DNA from: Zobellella iuensis
Lineage (GTDB): Bacteria > Pseudomonadota > Gammaproteobacteria > Enterobacterales > Aeromonadaceae
Reading direction: 5' to 3'
Length of the DNA: 64,000 bases
Assembly: GCF_016746085.1 (NCBI RefSeq)
Contig: NZ_JAERTZ010000013.1
Span: 84,862 to 148,861 of the forward strand
Part shown: positions 12,984-26,419 of the stretch, piece by piece
Layout of the letters: each line of letters begins with the position of its first letter
How positions within the stretch are numbered: the stretch's first letter is position 1
Program-made: the position numbers and the translations under genes
Notes under the pieces: model-generated
Database searches by the model: none
Told to the model about the DNA's origin: nothing
Seen by the model: only the letters and a program-made list of their open reading frames with translations

Positions 12984-13391
12984 GTGGACAATCAGCTCGA
13001 ACCGCACGCCCTGCTGTGGGATGAATACAAATACCGTCACGATCATATCTGGAAGAAGTTGTTCCAGATCACCATCGCCGTGGTGCTGCTGGGCGCCGTG
13101 CCCTACCTCAAGCCCGACATCACCCAGGTGTTGAAGGGCTGGATACTGATAGCGCCGTTGCTGGGCACGGTATTATCCCTGATCACCCTGTTTCTGATGC
13201 ACTTCGAACTGACCCTGTTCGCCAAGATCGCCACCGCCCACCGCCAGTACCAGGAGGCGCTGGGGCTGATCCGCCACGGCCGGCACCACTACTTCCGCTA
13301 TCTGGTGATGACCTACGTCGGTTTCCTGTTCCTGGTCAGCGTGGCCAATGTGGCCGTGGTGCGGCTGCTGTGGCTGGGGCTGGTGGCCTGA
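12984..13391 (+). CDS. small membrane protein of unknown function
   Basis: A 135-residue protein starting at GTG 12984 with GGAG 7 bases upstream. It begins with a charged, aromatic amphipathic segment (LLWDEYKYRHDHIWKKLF). Three hydrophobic helices follow (about residues 28-45, 52-72 and 108-130), with a basic loop rich in His and Arg between the second and third. No family was recognised with confidence. It starts 30 bases after the DUF6351 lipoprotein gene, so the two may be co-transcribed, and it converges on the XRE regulator with a 1-base gap between stop codons. Confidence 0.65.
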   Translation: MDNQLEPHALLWDEYKYRHDHIWKKLFQITIAVVLLGAVPYLKPDITQVLKGWILIAPLLGTVLSLITLFLMHFELTLFAKIATAHRQYQEALGLIRHGRHHYFRYLVMTYVGFLFLVSVANVAVVRLLWLGLVA

Positions 13392-13392
13392 A

Positions 13393-14205
13393 TCAGAAGC
13401 AGTGCCGGGCGCGGAAGTGATGTTCCCCCGCTGCCATCTCGTTGCGAATGGCGGCGAGCACCGGCGGTGAAATCTGGCCGCCGTCCGCCTCGAAGGTGCC
13501 GCACAGCCTGAGAGTACGGCGGATGTCCACCCGGTGGCCCAGGTATTCGAACACCACCCGGGTGCAGCTGGGGATGCGCTCGCCGCTGGCCGAGGCCCCT
13601 AGGCGCAGGCCGCTCAGCCGGCCCACCCGGCTCTTGAAGGTGGGGATGAGGATGGTCTGGGTGATCTGGTTGGCGGTGAGGGACTCGTAGTCCAGCAGGA
13701 AGATGCGGTCCGCCAGCAGGTGGGCCATGCCCAGGTACTTGCTGTGGTAGACCCGCTCGCCCGGGCTCTGCTGCAACCGCTCGGTGCGCTGGTAGTAGAC
13801 GCGGCCGTCCCGTTTCTCCAGGCACACCAGGTTGCGCAGTATCTTGCCCGGAAAGGCCATCGAATAGTGGTATTCGAAGTAATAGCCCAGGTACTTGTCG
13901 AGCCCCTGGGAGTTGGCCTGCAGCAGTGCCAGATGGCGGTATTCCGGATGTTCCTCCACCTCATCCCGCGGCCGGGGCCGTACCTGGATCAGCAGCTCGA
14001 ACTGGCTGTGGGGCATCAGGATTTCGTGTTCCTCCACCCCGAAGAAGTCGCACAACCGGCGCAGGCTGTGGGCCGAGGGCTTGTAGCGCCCGCTCAGGTA
14101 GCGGTTGAACTGGGGCCGGTTGACCTTGAGCTTGCGGCACACCTCGGCCACCGACTTGTAGTAGCTGCACAGCAGGCGCAGGTTCTTGGCGAAATCGTGA
14201 TGCAT
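13393..14205 (-). CDS. XRE-family transcriptional regulator
   Basis: A 270-residue DNA-binding protein. The N-terminal helix-turn-helix (SVAEVCRKLKVNRPQFNRYLSG, about residues 17-38) is of the Cro/CI type. The long C-terminal part is probably a sensing/oligomerisation domain with no motif I can name. ATG 14205 was chosen for the GGAG 5 bases upstream and the good HTH register; the frame is open further 5' but without support. It is divergent from the aspartase-asparaginase operon across a 347-base gap. By analogy with the XRE repressor AnsR of Bacillus ansAB it may control that operon; this is inference from position. Confidence 0.82.
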   Translation of the reverse strand: MHHDFAKNLRLLCSYYKSVAEVCRKLKVNRPQFNRYLSGRYKPSAHSLRRLCDFFGVEEHEILMPHSQFELLIQVRPRPRDEVEEHPEYRHLALLQANSQGLDKYLGYYFEYHYSMAFPGKILRNLVCLEKRDGRVYYQRTERLQQSPGERVYHSKYLGMAHLLADRIFLLDYESLTANQITQTILIPTFKSRVGRLSGLRLGASASGERIPSCTRVVFEYLGHRVDIRRTLRLCGTFEADGGQISPPVLAAIRNEMAAGEHHFRARHCF

Positions 14206-14552
14206 AGGGACTCCGGGAAAACTGCGCCCAGTGTACCCAAAGTCGGTTTCCTGCAACAGAGTGCGCCTGTATCTGATTGATGCAGCCAGTGCGCCAGACA
14301 GCGCCACTTTGCTACAGGGCGCCAACTTCCCCGCCGGCCCCCCTTGTTGCTGTAATAACCGCACTGAATCCAGATGCGGACAGCAGGCAGCCGGGTTCCG
14401 AACCGGTAATGGCAGGATACAGCTAAGCCGACCGTGACATGCCAGGGATGGCATGTCCGAGCCTACAGGGATGTACTTGTGGCGTGTCGGCGTGCTGTGC
14501 CTGCCAGTACCGTTTACCGGACAGACAGACGACTTTGTGGGGATACTTCCAA
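14206..14552. other. divergent intergenic region (XRE regulator / aspA)
   Basis: A 347-base region without a convincing gene. It must hold both divergent promoters; no hexamers stand out. A two-hairpin repeat-like element occupies 14436-14476 (listed separately). An upstream in-frame ATG at 14439 would add 38 unconserved Cys-rich residues to AspA and is rejected as a start. Confidence 0.7.
14436..14476. repeat. two-hairpin REP-like element
   Basis: Arms GACATGCCA (14436-14444) and TGGCATGTC (14449-14457) form a perfect 9-bp stem with loop GGGA. Seven bases later TACA/TGTA (14464-14467 / 14472-14475) forms a second small stem with the same GGGA loop. The two stems share the octamer CAGGGATG. 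The layout resembles bacterial REP/BIME-type intergenic repeats; copy number elsewhere in the genome cannot be seen from here. Confidence 0.5.
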
Positions 14553-15950
14553 ATGCAAACACGTAACGAATACGATCTTCTGGGCGAACAACAGGTGCCG
14601 GCCGAGGCCTGGTACGGTATCCAGACCCAGCGCGCCAAGCAGAACTTCAACATCACCGGCGTGCCCATCAGCCACTTCCCCGAACTGATCCGGGCCCTGG
14701 CCATGGTCAAGGCCGCCGCCGCCCGCGCCAACCACCAGCTCGGCCTGCTGCCCGGCCACAAGGCCGAGGCCATCGAGACCGCCTGCGCCGACATCATCCG
14801 CGGCGAGCTGCACGACCAGTTTATCGTGGATCTGATCCAGGGCGGGGCCGGCACCTCCACCAACATGAATGCCAACGAGGTGATCGCCAACCTGGCCCTG
14901 AGCAAGCTGGGGCACGAGCGCGGCCGGTACAAGGAGCTGCACCCCAACAACGACGTCAACCGCTCCCAGTCCACCAACGACGCCTATCCCACCGCCGCCC
15001 GCCTGGCCATAGTGTTCGCCGCCCAGCCGCTGAAAGAAGCCATTGCCGGCCTGCAGCACAGCCTGGCCGACAAGGGCCGGGAATTCGCCCACATCCTCAA
15101 GATGGGCCGCACCCAGTTGCAGGACGCCGTGCCCATGACCCTGGGCCAGGAGTTCGAGGCCTTCGCCGTCAACCTGGGCGAGGAAGAGGCGCGCATCGAC
15201 GATGCCTGCCGCCTGCTGTGCGAGGTCAACCTGGGCGGCACCGCCATCGGCACCGGCATCAACGCCCATCCGCGCTACGCCCGGCTGGCGGTGAACGAGC
15301 TGGCCGACATCACCGAGCTGCCGGTGAGCCTGGCCGGCAACCTGGTGGAAGCCACCTCCGACATGGGCGCCTTCGTCACCTTCTCCAGCGTGCTCAAGCG
15401 GCTGGCGGTCAAGCTGTCCAAGCTCAGCAACGACCTGCGCCTGCTGTCCAGCGGCCCGCGCACCGGCCTGGGCGAGATCAATCTACCAGCCATGCAGCCC
15501 GGCTCCTCCATCATGCCCGGCAAGGTCAACCCGGTGATCCCCGAGGCCATGAACCAGACCGCCTTCCAAGTCATCGGCGCCGATCTGGCGGTGACCCTGG
15601 CGGCCGAGGCCGGCCAGCTGCAGCTCAACGCCATGGAGCCGCTGATCATCTACAACCTGCTCAACAGCTGCCGCATGCTGGGCGAGGCCATCCGCATGCT
15701 GGACGAGCGCTGCGTGCGCGGCATTCAGGCCAACGAAGCCCAGTGTGCCAGCCATGTGGCGAACAGCATCGGCATCATCACCGCCCTGGTACCCCATATC
15801 GGCTACGACAATGCCAGCCGTATCGCCGGCCAGGCGCTGCTGAGTGGGGTCGGGGTGGCCGAGCTGGTGCAGAAGGAAGGGCTCTTGAGCGAGGAGCAAC
15901 TGGCCGCCATCCTGAGCCCGGCGGCGATGGTCGCGCCGGTGGAGGCCTGA
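14553..15950 (+). CDS. aspA: aspartate ammonia-lyase (aspartase)
   Basis: Converts L-aspartate to fumarate and ammonia. The protein belongs to the aspartase/fumarase superfamily: DLLGEQQVPAEAWYGIQTQRA at the N-terminus, QGGAGTSTNMNANEV, and the signature loop GSSIMPGKVNPVIPE with the catalytic serine. The GRTQLQDAVPMTLGQEF and N-terminal sequences favour AspA over FumC. ATG 14553 gives 465 residues, close to E. coli AspA (478). The stop is 1 base before the asparaginase start, so the pair would channel asparagine through aspartate to fumarate. Confidence 0.92.
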   Translation: MQTRNEYDLLGEQQVPAEAWYGIQTQRAKQNFNITGVPISHFPELIRALAMVKAAAARANHQLGLLPGHKAEAIETACADIIRGELHDQFIVDLIQGGAGTSTNMNANEVIANLALSKLGHERGRYKELHPNNDVNRSQSTNDAYPTAARLAIVFAAQPLKEAIAGLQHSLADKGREFAHILKMGRTQLQDAVPMTLGQEFEAFAVNLGEEEARIDDACRLLCEVNLGGTAIGTGINAHPRYARLAVNELADITELPVSLAGNLVEATSDMGAFVTFSSVLKRLAVKLSKLSNDLRLLSSGPRTGLGEINLPAMQPGSSIMPGKVNPVIPEAMNQTAFQVIGADLAVTLAAEAGQLQLNAMEPLIIYNLLNSCRMLGEAIRMLDERCVRGIQANEAQCASHVANSIGIITALVPHIGYDNASRIAGQALLSGVGVAELVQKEGLLSEEQLAAILSPAAMVAPVEA

Positions 15951-15951
15951 G

Positions 15952-16962
<1,011 letters not shown>

Positions 16963-17088
16963 GCGACAGCAGCCTGCGCAGGGCGTGACCTGCGGCTGGG
17001 CGCCCGGGTATCCGGCGGATACAATCAGGATAAGGGACCGGCACCCGGAGTGCCGGCGGGGCGAACAGACAGAGCCGAGGTAATGACC

Positions 17089-17316
17089 ATGACCATCAAG
17101 ACGAAACTGACAGGCGGCGCCCTGGCCGCCGTTGTACTGCTGGGCCTGTCGGCCTGCGCCAGCATGTCCGAACGGGAACGCAACACCGCCATCGGCGCCG
17201 GCGTCGGCGGCGTGGCCGGCTCGGTGCTGACCGGCGGCAGTACCACCGGCACCATTGGCGGCGCCGTGGTGGGCGGGGTGATCGGTAACCAGATCGAGAC
17301 CAAGGACAAGAAGTAA
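17089..17316 (+). CDS. osmB: osmotically inducible lipoprotein OsmB-like
   Basis: Small outer-membrane lipoprotein of 75 residues. The signal peptide ends in lipobox LSAC. The mature part matches E. coli OsmB closely, including the RERNTAIGAGVGG segment and the Gly-zipper repeat ending GGAVVGGVIGNQ. Two start codons are possible (17083 and 17089); 17089 is preferred because GAGG lies 8 bases upstream of it. In E. coli the gene responds to osmotic and envelope stress (RpoS, Rcs); no such site was verified here. A GC-rich hairpin (about 17332-17352) follows but lacks a T run. Confidence 0.88.
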   Translation: MTIKTKLTGGALAAVVLLGLSACASMSERERNTAIGAGVGGVAGSVLTGGSTTGTIGGAVVGGVIGNQIETKDKK

Positions 17317-17461
17317 TACCCACACCGGCACGGCGGGGCCCCGAGCCCCGCCGCCACCTTCCTCCACGCCCTGCGGGCGGATTACAGCGCAAGAATCGGG
17401 GTGCCGGGCGGCGCCGGCGGGGCTACAGTAAGGCCATTATCCCGGACCTAGGATCCCGCCC

Positions 17462-18544
17462 ATGAGCCGCCGCCATGCCGAAAACACCGCACACATCATC
17501 CAGGATCCCCGCTGGGCCCAGGTAGAGGCCCGGGATCCGGCCGCCGATGGCCGGTTCTGCTACGGGGTGATCACCACCGGCGTCTACTGCCGCCCCTCCT
17601 GCCCGTCGCGCCGGGCCCGGCCCGAGCACGTCCGTTTCTACGACTCGGCCGCGGCGGCCGAGGCGGCGGGATTCCGGCCCTGCCGGCGCTGCCGCCCCGA
17701 GCAGGCGGACCCGGGCGGCCGGCAGGCGTTGGTCACGGCCCTGTGCCGCCATATCGAGCAGGCGGATCATATCCCCACCCTGGCCGAACTGGCGGCCTGG
17801 ACCGGGCTCAGCCCCGGGCATCTGCAGCGCTTGTTCAAGGCCGGCACCGGACTCAGCCCCAGGGCCTATGCCCAGGCCCTGAGGGCGGAGCGGGTGCGGC
17901 GGGCGCTGGCGCGGGAGCAGAGCGTGACCGGGGCCATCTTCGAGGCCGGCTACGGCGCCGGCAGCCGTTTCTACGAGGAAGCCGACCGGCTGCTGGGCAT
18001 GACCCCGGGGCGTTACCGCGCCGGCGGGGCCGGTACCGAGATCCGCTTCGCCGTCGGCCAGTGCAGCCTGGGGGCCATACTGGTGGCCATGAGCGACAAG
18101 GGCATCTGCGCCATCCTGCTGGGGGAGGATGCCGAGACGCTGTTGCGGGAGTTGCAGGAGCGTTTTCCCGCCGCCCGGCTGAGCGGTGGCGAGGCGGGGT
18201 TCGAGCAATGGGTGGCCCGGGTGGTGGGCCTGGTGGAATGTCCCCGCCAGGGGCTGGAGTTGCCGCTCGATATCCGCGGCACCGTCTTTCAGCAAAGGGT
18301 CTGGCAGGCCCTGCGGCAGATACCGGCGGGGGAGACCATCAGCTACGCCGAGCTGGCCCGGCGCATCGGCCAGCCGCGGGCGGTGCGGGCCGTAGCCGGG
18401 GCCTGCGCCGCCAACGCCCTGGCGGTGGCCATTCCCTGTCACCGGGTGGTGCGCACCGACGGCGGTCTGTCCGGCTACCGCTGGGGCATCGCCCGCAAGC
18501 GGCAGCTGCTGGCGCGTGAGGCGGAAGAGGAGAGCGGAGACTGA
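17462..18544 (+). CDS. ada: bifunctional DNA-repair methyltransferase / regulator Ada
   Basis: Removes methyl groups from phosphotriesters and O6-methylguanine and activates the adaptive response. The N-terminal zinc domain has four cysteines (C43, C47, C74, C77) in YCRPSCP and FRPCRRC, with C43 the expected methyl acceptor. An AraC-type helix-turn-helix follows (IPTLAELAAWTGLSPGHLQRLF). The C-terminal methyltransferase domain has the active-site IPCHRVV motif at C326. The 360 residues include all three functions. The gene is monocistronic and converges on the CAP-domain lipoprotein gene with a 4-base gap. Confidence 0.95.
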   Translation: MSRRHAENTAHIIQDPRWAQVEARDPAADGRFCYGVITTGVYCRPSCPSRRARPEHVRFYDSAAAAEAAGFRPCRRCRPEQADPGGRQALVTALCRHIEQADHIPTLAELAAWTGLSPGHLQRLFKAGTGLSPRAYAQALRAERVRRALAREQSVTGAIFEAGYGAGSRFYEEADRLLGMTPGRYRAGGAGTEIRFAVGQCSLGAILVAMSDKGICAILLGEDAETLLRELQERFPAARLSGGEAGFEQWVARVVGLVECPRQGLELPLDIRGTVFQQRVWQALRQIPAGETISYAELARRIGQPRAVRAVAGACAANALAVAIPCHRVVRTDGGLSGYRWGIARKRQLLAREAEEESGD

Positions 18545-18548
18545 GCCT

Positions 18549-19109
18549 TCAGTAAGCCCTTTCCCCCAGGTAGTTGCCGGGTGGATAGTAGTTGCACACC
18601 AGTATCAGGTGGTTGTCGCAGCTGGATGTGGCGCAGCCCAGTTCCCGGGTGGCAGGCCAGACCATCTGGGTGTAGTGGCCGACCACCGGCGCCAGCGCCC
18701 GGGTCAGCGGCTGGCCCCGGTAGTCGCGTTTTTCCTCCTCCCAGGCCCTGACCCCGTCCAGCTCGTCGTAAAAGCCCTGGGTACCCATAAACAGGTTTTC
18801 GCCAAAGCCCGAGCCCCGGCTGTGCTCCAGGGTACAGCGCCGGGCCAGTATCCCGGCCCAGCGCTCGGCCTGTTCGGTGGCGCGCGCCGACCAGCCCAGC
18901 GAAGCGGCCCCTACTTCCTCCCGAGCCCTGTTGTGGGCTTCCAGCAGGGCCCGGCGCTGGGCCTGGGTGAGGACGCCGGGACCGGGCAGTCCGGTAGCCG
19001 GCGGGGGGGCGGGCGCCATGGTCGGGGCAGGTTGGCGGATATCCGAGGTCGCCGGGCCGCCACAGGCGGTCAGCAGCAGGGCCAGCAGGCTGAGATGGAC
19101 GAGGCGCAT
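18549..19109 (-). CDS. CAP/SCP-domain (PR-1-like) lipoprotein
   Basis: Predicted 186-residue lipoprotein: ATG 19109 gives MRLVHLSLLALLLTAC with lipobox LTAC, then a Pro-rich linker and one CAP domain. The domain shows the family landmarks LLEAHNRAREEVG, GENLFMG, the GHYTQMVW motif and the C-terminal CNYYPPGNYLG. CAP proteins are secreted or envelope-bound with varied, mostly unclear roles in bacteria. GGAG lies 7 bases before the start. The frame is open to 19172, but that would put residues before the signal peptide. Confidence 0.85.
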   Translation of the reverse strand: MRLVHLSLLALLLTACGGPATSDIRQPAPTMAPAPPPATGLPGPGVLTQAQRRALLEAHNRAREEVGAASLGWSARATEQAERWAGILARRCTLEHSRGSGFGENLFMGTQGFYDELDGVRAWEEEKRDYRGQPLTRALAPVVGHYTQMVWPATRELGCATSSCDNHLILVCNYYPPGNYLGERAY

Positions 19110-19156
19110 AAGGCGGCTCCACGGCAGGGATCCAGACCCTAAGTGTATCGGGCGCA

Positions 19157-19185
19157 AATAAAAAGCGCCCATCGGCGGGCGCTTT
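19157..19185 (-). terminator. intrinsic terminator after valS
   Basis: On the minus strand AAAGCGCCC and GGGCGCTTT (plus-strand positions 19177-19185 and 19162-19170) form a 9-bp stem followed by TTATT. It terminates the pepA-holC-valS transcript. Confidence 0.85.
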
Positions 19186-19204
19186 GTGGTTCAGGAGGAG
19201 GCGA

Positions 19205-22057
<2,853 letters not shown>

Positions 22058-22061
22058 GGTG

Positions 22062-22508
22062 TTATGCGTCTTCAGTTTGGGATGGTACCGGCTCGGTGCC
22101 GAGTTCGACACCGGCCTGACGATAGGCTTTAAAGCGTGCGCGGGCCAACTGCTTGCCGGCCTCGTCGGGCGGCACGAAGTCATACAGCCGGTTGAAGCGT
22201 CGGGCGAAGGCCGGGGCTTCCGGTGCCAGGTTGATCAGCACCGGCCTGCCGCCGTGGGGGGCCTGCCAGCTGATCACCACCGGCGCCCCCTGGCGGGGCC
22301 CTTCGCCCTGCAGATTATGGGCCACGAAACTGTCCGGTGACTGCTGCCACAGCCGTTCGTCCAGGGCTTCGGCCTGGGCCCGATCGGCGGTGTGGATGAA
22401 CACCCCCTGTCCCTGGCGGTAGCAGTCGGTGGCGAGCTTGCATGCCCACCACAGTTGTACTTCGGGGCCGGCGTCGTCCGGCAACAGGTAAAAACAGCCC
22501 TGGCTCAT
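22062..22508 (-). CDS. holC: DNA polymerase III subunit chi
   Basis: Clamp-loader accessory subunit that links the replicase to single-stranded-DNA-binding protein. The pattern CFYLL at the N-terminus, [32 protein letters not shown] and the C-terminal [14 protein letters not shown] match HolC. ATG 22508 gives 148 residues (E. coli 147). A GTG at 22514 is in frame but overlaps the pepA stop. It lies 2 bases after pepA and 4 bases before valS, a tightly packed operon. Confidence 0.93.
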   Translation of the reverse strand: MSQGCFYLLPDDAGPEVQLWWACKLATDCYRQGQGVFIHTADRAQAEALDERLWQQSPDSFVAHNLQGEGPRQGAPVVISWQAPHGGRPVLINLAPEAPAFARRFNRLYDFVPPDEAGKQLARARFKAYRQAGVELGTEPVPSQTEDA

Positions 22509-22510
22509 GC

Positions 22511-24022
22511 TCACTCTTCGGTATTGTTAATGCCGGCCCGGTTCAGCAGGAACTGGGTCAACAGCGGTACCGGGCGGCCGGTGGCGCCTTTTTCCTTGCC
22601 GCTCTTCCAGGCGGTGCCGGCCACATCCAGGTGCGCCCAGTTGTACTTCTTGGTGAAGCGGCTGAGGAAGCAGGCGGCGGTGATGGTGCCTGCCGGACGG
22701 CCACCGATATTGGCCATGTCGGCGAAGGGACTTTCCAGCTGTTCCTGGTATTCATCACTCATGGGCAGGCGCCAGGCCCGGTCGCCGGCCTGCTCGGAGG
22801 CGTTGAGCAGCTCGTGGGCCAGGGGGTTGTGGTTGGCCAGCAGCCCCGAGGTGTGGTGACCCAGGGCGATGATGCAGGCGCCGGTAAGGGTGGCCACATC
22901 CACCACCGCTTCCGGTTCGAAGCGCTCGATAAAGGTCAGCGCGTCGCACAACACCAGCCGGCCTTCGGCGTCGGTGTTGAGCACTTCCACCGTCTGCCCG
23001 GACATGGTGGTGAGGATATCGCCGGGGCGGTAAGCATTACCGTCGGGCATGTTCTCGCAACCGGCCAGCACCGCCACCACGTTGATAGGCAGCTGCAGCT
23101 CGGCCAGGGCGTGCATGGTGCCCAGCACGGAAGCCGCCCCTCCCATGTCGTATTTCATCTCGTCCATGCCGTCGGCCGGTTTGAGCGAGATACCGCCGGC
23201 GTCGAAGGTCAGGCCCTTGCCCACCAGGGCGATGGGACGGGCGCCGGCATCCGGATTGCCCTTGTATTCGATCACGGCCATCATGGCTTCGTTATGGGAG
23301 CCGCGGGCTACCGCCAGGTAGGCATTCATGCCCAGTTCGGCCATTTCCTGCTCACCGATCACCCGGGTGCTGATATTGTCGTAGGCGTCGGCCAGCTGGC
23401 GCGCCTGGGAGGCCAGGTAGGCCGGGTTGCAGACATTGGGCGGCATATTGGCCACGTCCCGGCAGATGCGTACGCCTTTGGCTACGGCCAGACCATGGTG
23501 GATGGCGCGCTCACCTATGGTCAGCTCCCGTCGCGTCGGCACATTGAACACCAGCTTGCGCAGCGGGCGGCGCGGCTCGGCCTTGTTGGTCTTGAACTGG
23601 TCGAAGGTATAGAGGCTGGACTGGGTGGTTTCCACCGCCTGGCGGACTTTCCAGTAGGTGTCGCGGCCCTTGACGTGCAGTTCGGTAAGGAAACACACTG
23701 CCTCCATGGAGCCGGTTTCATTGAGGGTGCTGATGGTTTTTCTGATGATCTGTTTATACTGGCGTTCGTCGAGCTCACGCTCCTTGCCGCAGCCCACCAG
23801 CAGTACCCGCTCGCCCAGCACGCCGGGTACCTGGTGCAGCAGCAGCATCTGACCGGCCTTGCCTTCCAGATCGCCACGGCGCAGCAGGGAACTCAGGTAA
23901 CCGTCGCTGATTTTGTCCAGCTGTTCGGCCACCGGCGACAAACGGCGAGGTTCAAAGACGCCGACCACGATGCAGGCGCTGCGCTGTTTTTCGGGACTAC
24001 CACTTTTAACACTGAACTCCAT
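22511..24022 (-). CDS. pepA: cytosol (leucyl) aminopeptidase PepA
   Basis: Hexameric M17 metallopeptidase; in E. coli it also acts as a DNA-binding factor in Xer recombination and carAB control. The signature [10 protein letters not shown] and the metal-binding [15 protein letters not shown] region are intact. ATG 24022 ([12 protein letters not shown]) has AGGAG upstream and gives 503 residues, identical to the E. coli length. It is first of the pepA-holC-valS operon and divergent from lptF across 162 AT-rich bases. Confidence 0.96.
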   Translation of the reverse strand: MEFSVKSGSPEKQRSACIVVGVFEPRRLSPVAEQLDKISDGYLSSLLRRGDLEGKAGQMLLLHQVPGVLGERVLLVGCGKERELDERQYKQIIRKTISTLNETGSMEAVCFLTELHVKGRDTYWKVRQAVETTQSSLYTFDQFKTNKAEPRRPLRKLVFNVPTRRELTIGERAIHHGLAVAKGVRICRDVANMPPNVCNPAYLASQARQLADAYDNISTRVIGEQEMAELGMNAYLAVARGSHNEAMMAVIEYKGNPDAGARPIALVGKGLTFDAGGISLKPADGMDEMKYDMGGAASVLGTMHALAELQLPINVVAVLAGCENMPDGNAYRPGDILTTMSGQTVEVLNTDAEGRLVLCDALTFIERFEPEAVVDVATLTGACIIALGHHTSGLLANHNPLAHELLNASEQAGDRAWRLPMSDEYQEQLESPFADMANIGGRPAGTITAACFLSRFTKKYNWAHLDVAGTAWKSGKEKGATGRPVPLLTQFLLNRAGINNTEE

Positions 24023-24184
24023 GGATTCTCCTACAGCTTGAAGACAATGGGCGCCAGATGAACGATAATGATGACCATCGCCAAAAGGCACCGATCTTCG
24101 CGTACTTAATATGCGAAAATCGTAATTTTACGCTTATTCTTAAGCGTTTCCATTAAAAAAGACAAGTTTACACTGGGATTAACG

Positions 24185-25294
24185 GTGATTGCATTCCGCT
24201 ATTTGTTTCGGGAAACCCTGAAGACTCAGCTGGCCGTGTTGTTCGTCTTGCTGCTTATCTTTATCAGCCAGAATTTTATCGAGGTACTGGGCGAGGCGGC
24301 CAGTGGCAAGATCCCCGGAACCCTGGTGGGCAAGTTGCTGCTGCTCAACATGCCGGAAATGACCACCCTGATGCTGCCGGTCAGCCTCTTTATTGGCATT
24401 CTGTTCGCCCATGGCCGGCTTTATGCCGAAAGTGAAATGACGGTGATGCGCGCCGTGGGCATGGGGCCCGGCAAGATCATGCGTGCTACCCTGATCCTGG
24501 CCCTGTTCTGGACGGCGCTGGCGCTGGCTAATTCACTCTGGCTCAACCCCTGGTCCAAGGCGCAGATTTATCAGCTGCGGGATCAGATCCAGTCCGATCC
24601 GGGGTTTGCGGTTCTGCGCGAAGCCCGCTTTATGAGCCTGGACGGTGGTCGTATCGTGGCTTACGTCGAAGAGCTGAAGCCGGATAGTGCCGGCGATCGC
24701 CTGAATCGGTTGTTTGTAGTGCAACGAGGCCAGGCCCTGCAAGCGCCGAGCATAGTGGTGGCCGACGGCGGCCGCATCCATGAGCGAGACGGCGGCCAAT
24801 GGCTGACCCTGGAGGAGGGGCGGCGTTACAGCGGTACGCCCGGCAATCGCCAGTTCGATGTGGCCGAGTTCGGCGAATACAGTGCCTATATCCGGCCCGT
24901 CGAGGTAGAAGCGTCGGAACACAAGGCGGCGGCCAGTGATAGTGTCGCCCTTTGGCAATCGGAAGAATTGCAGGATATCACCGAGCTGCAGTGGCGCCTG
25001 GTCATGCCGCTGTCGGCCCTGGTGCTGACCCTGATGGTGGTGCCGCTGGCGGTGGTGAATCCGCGCCAGGGGCGTTATGCCAAGCTGTTGCCGGCGATAT
25101 TGCTGTATCTGGCCTACTTCCTGCTGCAAAGTGCCGCCCGCTCGGCGGTGGAGGCGGGCAGCCTGCCGGTGTATCCCGGACTGTATACGGTGCCGCTGTT
25201 GTTCCTGCTGCTGGTGGCGCTGCCGCTCAATCTGCTGGAAACGGCCTGGTGGAGCCAGACCCGGGAAAAATTCAAAGGGAGCAAAGCCGCCTGA
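24185..25294 (+). CDS. lptF: LPS export permease LptF
   Basis: Inner-membrane subunit of the LptB2FGC transporter that extracts lipopolysaccharide for delivery to the outer membrane. GTG 24185 gives IAFRYLFRETLKTQLAVLF, very like the E. coli start. The protein shows three N-terminal and three C-terminal membrane segments around a periplasmic beta-jellyroll, and the conserved VVPLAVVNPRQGRYAKLLPA before the fourth helix. At 369 residues it is the usual length. Its stop codon overlaps the lptG start (TGATG), so the two are translationally coupled. Confidence 0.95.
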   Translation: MIAFRYLFRETLKTQLAVLFVLLLIFISQNFIEVLGEAASGKIPGTLVGKLLLLNMPEMTTLMLPVSLFIGILFAHGRLYAESEMTVMRAVGMGPGKIMRATLILALFWTALALANSLWLNPWSKAQIYQLRDQIQSDPGFAVLREARFMSLDGGRIVAYVEELKPDSAGDRLNRLFVVQRGQALQAPSIVVADGGRIHERDGGQWLTLEEGRRYSGTPGNRQFDVAEFGEYSAYIRPVEVEASEHKAAASDSVALWQSEELQDITELQWRLVMPLSALVLTLMVVPLAVVNPRQGRYAKLLPAILLYLAYFLLQSAARSAVEAGSLPVYPGLYTVPLLFLLLVALPLNLLETAWWSQTREKFKGSKAA

Positions 25295-26364
25295 TGTTCA
25301 GTATTCTCGATCGTTACATCGGCCGTACCGTGCTGATGTCCATATTGTTGTGCGAACTGACCCTGGTGGGGCTTTCGGCCATTATCCGTTATGTGGAGCA
25401 ATTGCGTAGCGTGGGCGAGGGCAGCTATACCCTGTTGGCGGCGTTTTACTATGTGCTGCTGTCCATGCCCAAGGAAATCGTGCTGTTCTTCCCCATTGCC
25501 GCCCTGCTCGGCGGCCTGATCGGCCTGGGCCAACTGGCCAGCAGCAGCGAGCTGGTGGTGATGCAGGCCTCCGGCAGCTCCCGCTTCAACATTGTCATCA
25601 GCGCCCTGAAAACCGCCCTGCCGTTGATGTTGCTGATCATGCTGATGGGCGAATACGTGGCGCCGGTGACCAAGTTGACGGCGGATGATTTGCGTACCCA
25701 GGCCCGTTCCAACGGCCAGGTGGTGCTGTCGGTACACGGGGTCTGGGCCAAGGACAGCCAAGCCTACATCAATATCGGCCAGGCCCGGCGCGACGGTACC
25801 CTGAGCAACGTCACCCTCTATTATTTTGATGACGACCTGAAGCTCAACCGCATCACTCAGGCGGTCAGCGCCGCTTACGAAGGCGGTGAATGGCAACTGA
25901 GCAATGTGACCGATACGATTTTCAATCACGGGGTGTCCATCGTGACCGAGCAGCAGGGCACTCGGGCCTGGCATTCCAGCCTGACCCCGGAAAAGCTGGG
26001 CGTGGTGTCCATCGACCCTGATGAGCTGTCGATGCGCGGCCTGTGGGAGTACCAGGCCTACCTGGAGGACAACCGCCAGGACGGCAGTCGTTATGCCCTG
26101 GAGTTCTGGCGCAAGGCGCTGCAGCCGGTGATGGTGATCGCCATGATGCTGCTGGCGTCGTCTTTCGTGTTCGGTGCCCTGCGCAGCGTGACCATGGGCG
26201 CCCGCTTGCTGATGGGCATATTGTTCGGCTTCGGCTTTTATGTGGCCAACGAGGTGTTCGGTCCCATCAGCCTGGTTTACGAGGTGCCGCCGGTGCTCGG
26301 CGCTTTGGGGCCCAGCTTGTTGTTTATCGGGGTGGCGCTGTTTTTGCTGAATCGCCGGGCTTAA
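25294..26364 (+). CDS. lptG: LPS export permease LptG
   Basis: Partner permease of LptF in the lipopolysaccharide exporter. The N-terminus MFSILDRYIGRTVLMSI and the coupling region GLGQLASSSELVVMQASGSSR match LptG. Six predicted helices flank a periplasmic domain. The start ATG 25294 overlaps the lptF stop; the frame is open much further upstream inside lptF, but this is overlap of coding frames only. At 356 residues it is close to E. coli (360). A short GC-rich stretch separates it from the convergent RDD gene. Confidence 0.95.
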   Translation: MFSILDRYIGRTVLMSILLCELTLVGLSAIIRYVEQLRSVGEGSYTLLAAFYYVLLSMPKEIVLFFPIAALLGGLIGLGQLASSSELVVMQASGSSRFNIVISALKTALPLMLLIMLMGEYVAPVTKLTADDLRTQARSNGQVVLSVHGVWAKDSQAYINIGQARRDGTLSNVTLYYFDDDLKLNRITQAVSAAYEGGEWQLSNVTDTIFNHGVSIVTEQQGTRAWHSSLTPEKLGVVSIDPDELSMRGLWEYQAYLEDNRQDGSRYALEFWRKALQPVMVIAMMLLASSFVFGALRSVTMGARLLMGILFGFGFYVANEVFGPISLVYEVPPVLGALGPSLLFIGVALFLLNRRA

Positions 26365-26419
26365 AAGCGGGGATTAGGGATTAGGAATTTTATCCTTTCC
26401 AGTCCCCGGCCCCCGGCAA

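Noticed and set aside
14439..14552. Upstream ATG giving aspartase a 38-residue Cys-rich extension
   Set aside because: The extension overlaps the two-hairpin repeat, has no family counterpart, and ATG 14553 gives the normal AspA start.
14553..15950. Annotation as fumarase C
   Set aside because: N-terminal and central motifs and the coupled asparaginase fit aspartase better; the superfamily signature loop alone does not discriminate.
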